Assembly: GCA_012271205.1 (NCBI GenBank)
Contig: JAAXGT010000210.1
Span: 1 to 37,706 of the forward strand
Origin: Rhodothermales bacterium
GTDB lineage: Bacteria > Bacteroidota > Rhodothermia > Rhodothermales > Bin80
DNA length: 37,706 nucleotides
Reading direction: 5' to 3'
Of the stretch, positions 33,271-37,706 are shown piece by piece. The notes beneath the pieces are model-generated. The model was given only the letters and a program-made list of their open reading frames with translations, was not told the DNA's origin and searched no databases. Position numbers and translations under genes: made by a program. Each line of letters begins with the position of its first letter. Positions within the stretch are counted from its first letter, which is position 1.

Positions 33271-36036
33271 TCAAAAGTTGAACTCAATTCCGGCGATAAG
33301 ACGCCGCGGCTCCGCATAAAAGTCTGGCCGGAGATCAATCTCTTGAAGAGAAAAATTAGGGTTCTGCAGCAATACTTCCGTCTCCCCGATGGTACGATAG
33401 GGATGTGCCGGGTTGCCGGTACTGGTATACACCCGGTCTGCATTCAGCCGGTCAAGGAGATTGTAGGCCTTTGCGAACAGTCTTAGCTGCACCCTGCCCC
33501 ACTGGAGGCGCTTACTGAAGTTCAAGTCGAGGCTCAGTTGCGTGGGCTTCCGCTCGCTGTTCTCGAATTGCTCGGCGAGCGCGCTGCCAGGATCTGTTGG
33601 CGTATAGGGTTGCCCCGTATGATAGCGTCCAATCAGACTTAATGCCCAGTTACTGGCATTACCTATAATCAGCGTGCCGTTGATTGTGTGGCGCTGGTCC
33701 CAGTCAAGCGGGAGAACTTGTTTCTCGCTTTCTCTTGGCGGGTTGGTCTGGTGATCGAAGAATACTGCGTTTGGATCCGAGGCGTTGCCCCGGGCTATCT
33801 GATAGGTGTAATCCAATGTAGCCCCAAGGTTTTCCTGATACTGTCGGATGAGAGAAAGAACGATCCCGCGCGTGTTGCCATAATCTCTGTTGATGTAGCG
33901 GGCATAGATTTTCTTGTCTCGTGTGGTGATGATTTCCTGGCCCAACAGATTCTTGATGTCTTTGTAGTAAACGGTAAGCTCGAACTTCCATTTGGGTGCA
34001 AGCGCCTGCTGAAGCCCTATCTCATATGCGATCGTCTGCTCCGGCTTGAGGTTGGCGTTGCCCATCAGTGTTTCCAGGTCACCAAGCTTTACCTCGAATT
34101 CAGAATTGGTAAACATATATGAGAAACGCGGAATCTGGAAGAAATGGCCGTATGATACATGCAGGACCCCTGCCACGGAAATTGGAAACGCAAGTCCAAT
34201 TCGAGGGCTGAGCTGGAAGCTTGCCTCCGATGCTTCGAAATCGGTTGCCAGCCGAATGCCGTCTTCCGGATTCGTAATTGCCTCTGGATCCACCGGGACG
34301 CGGCTATTGGGATTCCAATGGTCGAACCGGAGACCCGCGTTCAGGATGATTTCGTCGACTTCAATTTTGTCCTGCAGATAGGCCGAGATTTCGCGAGGTG
34401 TTTGGGTGTAAGCATCATTGCCAGCCGTATTTGAGGACGGAATACGCAGGTTGGGCTCCTCGTAAACCGGACCGTCCGATATAGCCACCAGGTCGCGGGT
34501 TTTCACATTGTGATGCCGAAATTCGAATCCAAATTCGATCAGGTTGAATCGGTTGACTTGACTCGTAAAGTCTGCCTTGGCCAAATACAAGTCTTGTGTG
34601 GTCTTTGTATGCCCGTTGCTGGTCCCACCAAAGAGGAAACCGTTGGCCCCGTACGCCAGGCCCTGATAGCGCAGATCCAATGGATTCTCAAAAAGGAATC
34701 TGGTCTGCTTATCACGCTGGAACGACAAGACCATCCGGTAAAAGACGGACGGGGCCAAGGTGTGGGTGAACGACAGAATATGGTTCTGTCCCCGTTCGAA
34801 AACGGTTGGTTGTCCGTCCGGTGCAAATCTCCTGCTGTCTTGGTAGAATTTGCGTTGTTGGTTACTTAGAAACAGGGCATAGCCCACTTTCAGTGCTTGA
34901 ACCGGGCGAGTAGACAGAGACGTATGAAAAGCGTACTTCTGTCTCGGATTCATAGGTACATGCGCGCCGTCACCTGTCTGGAGCGAATCAGGAACATGGA
35001 TGCCTATCAGCGTTTCCTGGTCGCTTGATGTTTGACGTGCCTGGTGAATGAATTCTTGTATCGGAACAGTGTCCTCGATACGCATCCGACGCTCACCATA
35101 AAGCCATCCGTCAGTAGTAAATAGACGCCCGGTCGCGAAAAACGAACCGGCTGGCAGGACTGGGACCGGGCCGCCGAGGGTGAACTCTCCATTCAATTCT
35201 CCCAATTGCCGTGTTGCCCCGTGCGGAAAGATGTCACCCCTTGCACTAAGGTAGCCACCTGCATGGAGGGACCCACTACCCTCGAAGCTCGAACGTCCCT
35301 CTTTCGAGACGACGTTGATTATTCCAGACTGAGCCTGGCCGTACTCAGCGTTGAAGGTGCCACTGATGACTTGTAATTCTTGGACCCAACTGTTTTCAAT
35401 CTCAATTTTGCTACCACCACTAAACTGGTCGGTTATCGGAACGCCGTCAATCATGTAAGCCACCTCACCATGGCGCCCGCCGCGAAGGTGAAGTCGCCCG
35501 GACGCGTCATAGGCAACACCAGGCTGAAGCTGAAGCAGGTCCTGCATTTCCTGGACTGGCAGGTTTTCAATGGCCTCAGCAGTGACGTACGAGGCCGAAG
35601 TCGTACGATCCGACTCTATGAGCGGGCGTTGTGCTGTGACGACAATTTCTTCCCCTTCAATGACCGCTTCCTGTAGCTCAATATTGATACGTGTAGTCCG
35701 GTCTGCAGAGACTCCAACATTCTCCACTCGAACTGTGGCGAAACCGATCATGGACACCTCGAGTGAGTATGTCCCGGCCTTGACGTTGATTATCGTGTAA
35801 TAGCCGTCATTGTTAGCGGCCGCACCCAGCGTTGTGCCTTCGATTCTGACGGTAGCTCCGGGTAGAGGAGTACCCGTGTTTGCTTCCACGATGCGACCTG
35901 CAATCTTGCCGGAGGAGGCAGGTGTCAGATCCTCGGATATCGCCATTGCCTGGGCAGGAAGCAAAGTTGCCACCAGCAATATCCAAGCCACTGGCCCAAT
36001 TCGTTGTATTGAAACACGATGACTCAGCCTCGCCAT
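33271..36036 (-). CDS. TonB-dependent receptor with CarboxypepD_reg-like N-terminal domain, second copy
   Basis: 921 aa from ATG 36036, giving MARLSHRVSIQRIGPVAWIL and a signal peptide ending LLPAQAMA; the track's 36117 start adds a basic 27-residue leader. Then come a carboxypeptidase-regulatory-like domain (GRIVEANTGTPLPGATVRIE, NNDGYYTIINVKAGTY) and the plug (RTTRINIELQE, EIVVTAQRPLIESDRT, LLQLQPGV, LHLRGGRHGEVAYMIDGVPI, GTFNAEYGQAQSGIINVVSKEG). The barrel runs to a C-terminal Phe (LIAGIEFNF), the usual BamA recognition end. The plug is closer to standard Oar/SusC-like receptors than the copy at 834. It leads the minus-strand cassette; the next gene starts 85 bases after its stop with the chosen start. 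Confidence 0.94.
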   Translation of the reverse strand: MARLSHRVSIQRIGPVAWILLVATLLPAQAMAISEDLTPASSGKIAGRIVEANTGTPLPGATVRIEGTTLGAAANNDGYYTIINVKAGTYSLEVSMIGFATVRVENVGVSADRTTRINIELQEAVIEGEEIVVTAQRPLIESDRTTSASYVTAEAIENLPVQEMQDLLQLQPGVAYDASGRLHLRGGRHGEVAYMIDGVPITDQFSGGSKIEIENSWVQELQVISGTFNAEYGQAQSGIINVVSKEGRSSFEGSGSLHAGGYLSARGDIFPHGATRQLGELNGEFTLGGPVPVLPAGSFFATGRLFTTDGWLYGERRMRIEDTVPIQEFIHQARQTSSDQETLIGIHVPDSLQTGDGAHVPMNPRQKYAFHTSLSTRPVQALKVGYALFLSNQQRKFYQDSRRFAPDGQPTVFERGQNHILSFTHTLAPSVFYRMVLSFQRDKQTRFLFENPLDLRYQGLAYGANGFLFGGTSNGHTKTTQDLYLAKADFTSQVNRFNLIEFGFEFRHHNVKTRDLVAISDGPVYEEPNLRIPSSNTAGNDAYTQTPREISAYLQDKIEVDEIILNAGLRFDHWNPNSRVPVDPEAITNPEDGIRLATDFEASEASFQLSPRIGLAFPISVAGVLHVSYGHFFQIPRFSYMFTNSEFEVKLGDLETLMGNANLKPEQTIAYEIGLQQALAPKWKFELTVYYKDIKNLLGQEIITTRDKKIYARYINRDYGNTRGIVLSLIRQYQENLGATLDYTYQIARGNASDPNAVFFDHQTNPPRESEKQVLPLDWDQRHTINGTLIIGNASNWALSLIGRYHTGQPYTPTDPGSALAEQFENSERKPTQLSLDLNFSKRLQWGRVQLRLFAKAYNLLDRLNADRVYTSTGNPAHPYRTIGETEVLLQNPNFSLQEIDLRPDFYAEPRRLIAGIEFNF

Positions 36037-36653
36037 GCTGACACCGACAATTCTCTGTGACAATTGACGCAATCGCTTGGCCTTAATCCTGCGGAGTTTG
36101 CTGTGCGCGCTAGCCAATGGTCGCTGCCTGTATCAATTAAACTTTGTGTGCCATCAATCGCAACTGTATTCAGAAAATTCTGATCAATGGCGTTTGGGAC
36201 GCCTGAAAGATGGCATAAAGTGATGGGGAGTGCCGACGGTGACCCAAATGGAACGATATTATACGATTACAGCTGCAATAATGGGGCCGTGCAGGGCTTC
36301 AAAGCACTATACGAGGAACCTCTCAGGACTTAGGATTTATCCTTTCGAGCTCTCTTTGGACCTGAGGGTGCCAATCCCATTTCAGGAACGTTACTGATCC
36401 GGGTTGCCTGATTCGGGTTATGCGCTCTGGTGCCAGATTGGAAGCCTGAACACCCAGATTCTCACGTACTTCCGCTTTGCATTGCCCCCGACAAATCGAC
36501 ATCGCCGGGTTCGTGCACGCTCGAACATGCATAAAGGCACGAATCTGACTGCAAGGGGCTGGGGCAGGACTCATTCCAACAACGGGAGGACCAGCACCAT
36601 TAACCAAGCCGTCCAACCAGTTCCGGCCTCATGATTGTAAGTCAAAGGCACAG
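36037..36653. other. Gene-poor region between receptor and rseP fragment
   Basis: 617 bases. The minus-strand ORF 36323-36616 (QPGSVTFLKWDWHPQVQREL near its end) and the plus-strand ORF 36404-36634 overlap each other and resemble no family I know. No hairpin with T tract or tRNA was seen. The receptor promoter should lie in its lower part, where TTTAATTGATAC is AT-rich but lacks a good -35. Probably decayed sequence. Confidence 0.4.
36170..36183. repeat. Short inverted repeat upstream of the second receptor
   Basis: TCAGAA-AA-TTCTGA, two 6-base arms, 134 bases upstream of the chosen receptor start. It could be an operator, but so short a palindrome can arise by chance. Confidence 0.25.
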
Positions 36654-37050
36654 TTAGCCGCCGATTCCGGCCCAGCGCATAATGTCATTCAAGATGAGAA
36701 ACACCATGAGTAGGCCAAGCAACGCAAGACCAACCTGCTGCGGACCATTCGAAACTTGACAGATGGCTCTCGGCGAACAATCGCCTCGTAGACGAGAAAT
36801 ACCAAGTGCCCGCCATCCAGTACAGGAATGGGCAAGATGTTTACGATCGCGAGCGTAATCGATAGCACCGCCACAATGTGCCAGAAGGCCGGCGGCCCGC
36901 TGCGCGCGGCCTGGCCGATTACTTGCGCCACCATAACAGGTCCCCCGAGATTCTCTCGCACGCTCTCTCGGCCAGACGCGATCCGGGTCAAACTGGTGGC
37001 TATGGCACGTGTGTTGTCCCAGGCTGATGCTATACCTGCCTGGTTACACC
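36654..37050 (-). pseudogene. rseP: RseP site-2 metalloprotease, C-terminal fragment with frameshift
   Basis: Minus strand gives AWDNTRAIATSLTRIASG, then RESVRENLGGPVMVAQV, AFWHIVAVLSITLAIVNILP and IPVLDGGHLVFLVYEAI. This is the C-terminal membrane part of RseP/RasP with its LDG motif, which supplies the third zinc ligand. After KFRMV the frame breaks: the true continuation QQVGLALLGLLMVFLILNDI...WAGIGG to TAA 36654-36656 lies in another frame. About 140 of some 450 residues remain; the HExxH active site, PDZ domains and N-terminal helices are missing, and sequence above about 37050 does not continue the family. An intact copy probably exists elsewhere, since RseP is usually needed for envelope-stress signalling. 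The remnant likely reflects a partial duplication or rearrangement. Confidence 0.85.
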
Positions 37051-37461
37051 ACAATACTCACCTCCTGCCACTACCTCCATGAGGTACCACGGCCGCTACC
37101 AACCAGTGCAACCGTGGTTGAGCCGGTTGTACCCCTGCTGTAGAATAACGCCTTTACACGGCGCACGTTAAAGATGGGTTGAGCAAGATCTCTTACAGTG
37201 CGATGTGCTGAGCACTCGTCACCAGCGTGATCAAAGTGCGGCATTTTCAACTACTGTGCACCCCAGAATTACAGATTGATTTCGGGGATCCATGTAACAG
37301 ATTGACAAGAGACCCTTCCTTGGTGCACCGCGAACTTGAGCTTCTTAAAACAAGCCGCATTCACCACTGGACTCGTCCGGAATTGTGAAAAAGCAATGGG
37401 CAGGAGCAGAGGCTTGTTTTGGGGCTGACGGCCCCTCAGCGCCATAGCACAAAGCGGGCGA
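37051..37461. other. Intergenic stretch without recognisable gene
   Basis: 411 bases with stops in all frames except a minus-strand ORF (37269-37508) that overlaps the real C-terminal ORF and looks compositional. No RseP PDZ-like sequence, tRNA or terminator was found. The breakpoint that truncated rseP should be near 37050. Confidence 0.4.
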
Positions 37462-37706
37462 TCAGCGAAGGCGGCGTTGCTCGTACGGTACGTACTGGCG
37501 CAATTCAAGCGTTCCGGCCAGCGCTTGCGTTACCGTTTCCTGTAGTCTTTGCCTTAAGTCTGGCTCCATAATTTCCCGCTTGCCCAGCTCCGATTCATCA
37601 TAAACGATACGCTGCGCCTCCTGCAGCAACGCAGACTCCTGAAGCGAAGCCGCCAGCCGAATCGCCATTTGAAATTCGGGCCAACCGTCCCCCGATTCCG
37701 TAACCC
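37462..37706 (-). CDS. C-terminal part of an unrecognised protein (cut by window edge)
   Basis: Minus-strand frame ending at 37462 stays open to the window end (VTESGDGWPEFQ before the Met at 37668), so the track's 68-aa ORF is probably the tail of a longer protein. About 80 residues are visible, charged and helical in character (SLQESALLQEAQRIVYDESE, DLRQRLQETVTQALAG), ending QYVPYEQRRLR. There is no motif I can name, signal peptide or membrane segment. Codon and residue use look like real protein. Strand agrees with the rseP fragment, but nothing links them functionally. Confidence 0.5.
   Translation of the reverse strand, partial: VTESGDGWPEFQMAIRLAASLQESALLQEAQRIVYDESELGKREIMEPDLRQRLQETVTQALAGTLELRQYVPYEQRRLR

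Noticed and set aside
36323-36616. 97-aa minus-strand ORF as a gene
   Set aside because: No family resemblance, overlaps an opposite ORF of equal quality, and lies in apparently decayed sequence.

Overview
The window looks like part of a chromosome from the Rhodothermota/Balneolota branch of the Bacteroidota-Rhodothermota group. The evidence is protein style, not a marker gene. There are TonB-dependent receptors with N-terminal carboxypeptidase-regulatory-like domains, PorV/UPF0164-type outer-membrane barrels, and several secreted proteins ending in type IX secretion (T9SS) C-terminal sorting domains (for example NYPNPFNP followed by a short beta-sandwich ending in K/R). There is also a BamA-OmpH-OmpH run. 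No rRNA, tRNA, CRISPR array or intact transposase was seen.

Layout. (1) 1-707: transposase wreckage, an IS630-type C-terminus followed directly by a frameshifted IS5-type transposase. (2) 834-9706, plus strand: TonB-dependent receptor, large secreted Fn3/CTD protein, PorV-like barrel, IPT/beta-propeller lipoprotein and T9SS-sorted beta-propeller protein, closed by a strong hairpin terminator. (3) 9707-12257: accessory island with an IS110-like remnant, palindromes, a small ORF coupled by TGATG to an orphan AAA+ ATPase, a bulged hairpin and a 57-aa ORF on the minus strand. (4) 12258-13599, plus strand: DUF4342 protein and a threonine/serine dehydratase-like PLP enzyme. (5) 19038-13654, minus strand: bamA, two OmpH/Skp chaperones, panB, surE. 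(6) 20292-19417: secreted glycerophosphodiester phosphodiesterase. (7) 28644-20561, minus strand: triple lamin-tail-domain/LamG/T9SS protein, LamG-like T9SS protein, parvulin-like lipoprotein, FAD glycerol-3-phosphate dehydrogenase. (8) 36036-28833, minus strand: a second receptor / giant secreted protein / PorV-like cassette. (9) 36037-37706: gene-poor, holding a frameshifted C-terminal fragment of the RseP site-2 protease and the 3' end of an unrecognised gene running off the window.

How it fits together. Most of the window concerns the cell envelope: outer-membrane protein biogenesis (BamA, OmpH, PPIase), nutrient-type receptors, and surface or secreted proteins probably exported by a T9SS encoded elsewhere. 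GDPD and GlpD could form a short route from glycerophosphodiesters to glycerol-3-phosphate to DHAP. The most notable signals are the two diverged copies of the receptor/CTD-protein/PorV-like cassette, and the orphan AAA+ ATPase with its coupled small ORF in a transposon-scarred island. The decayed IS elements and the rseP fragment suggest ongoing genome erosion or rearrangement.
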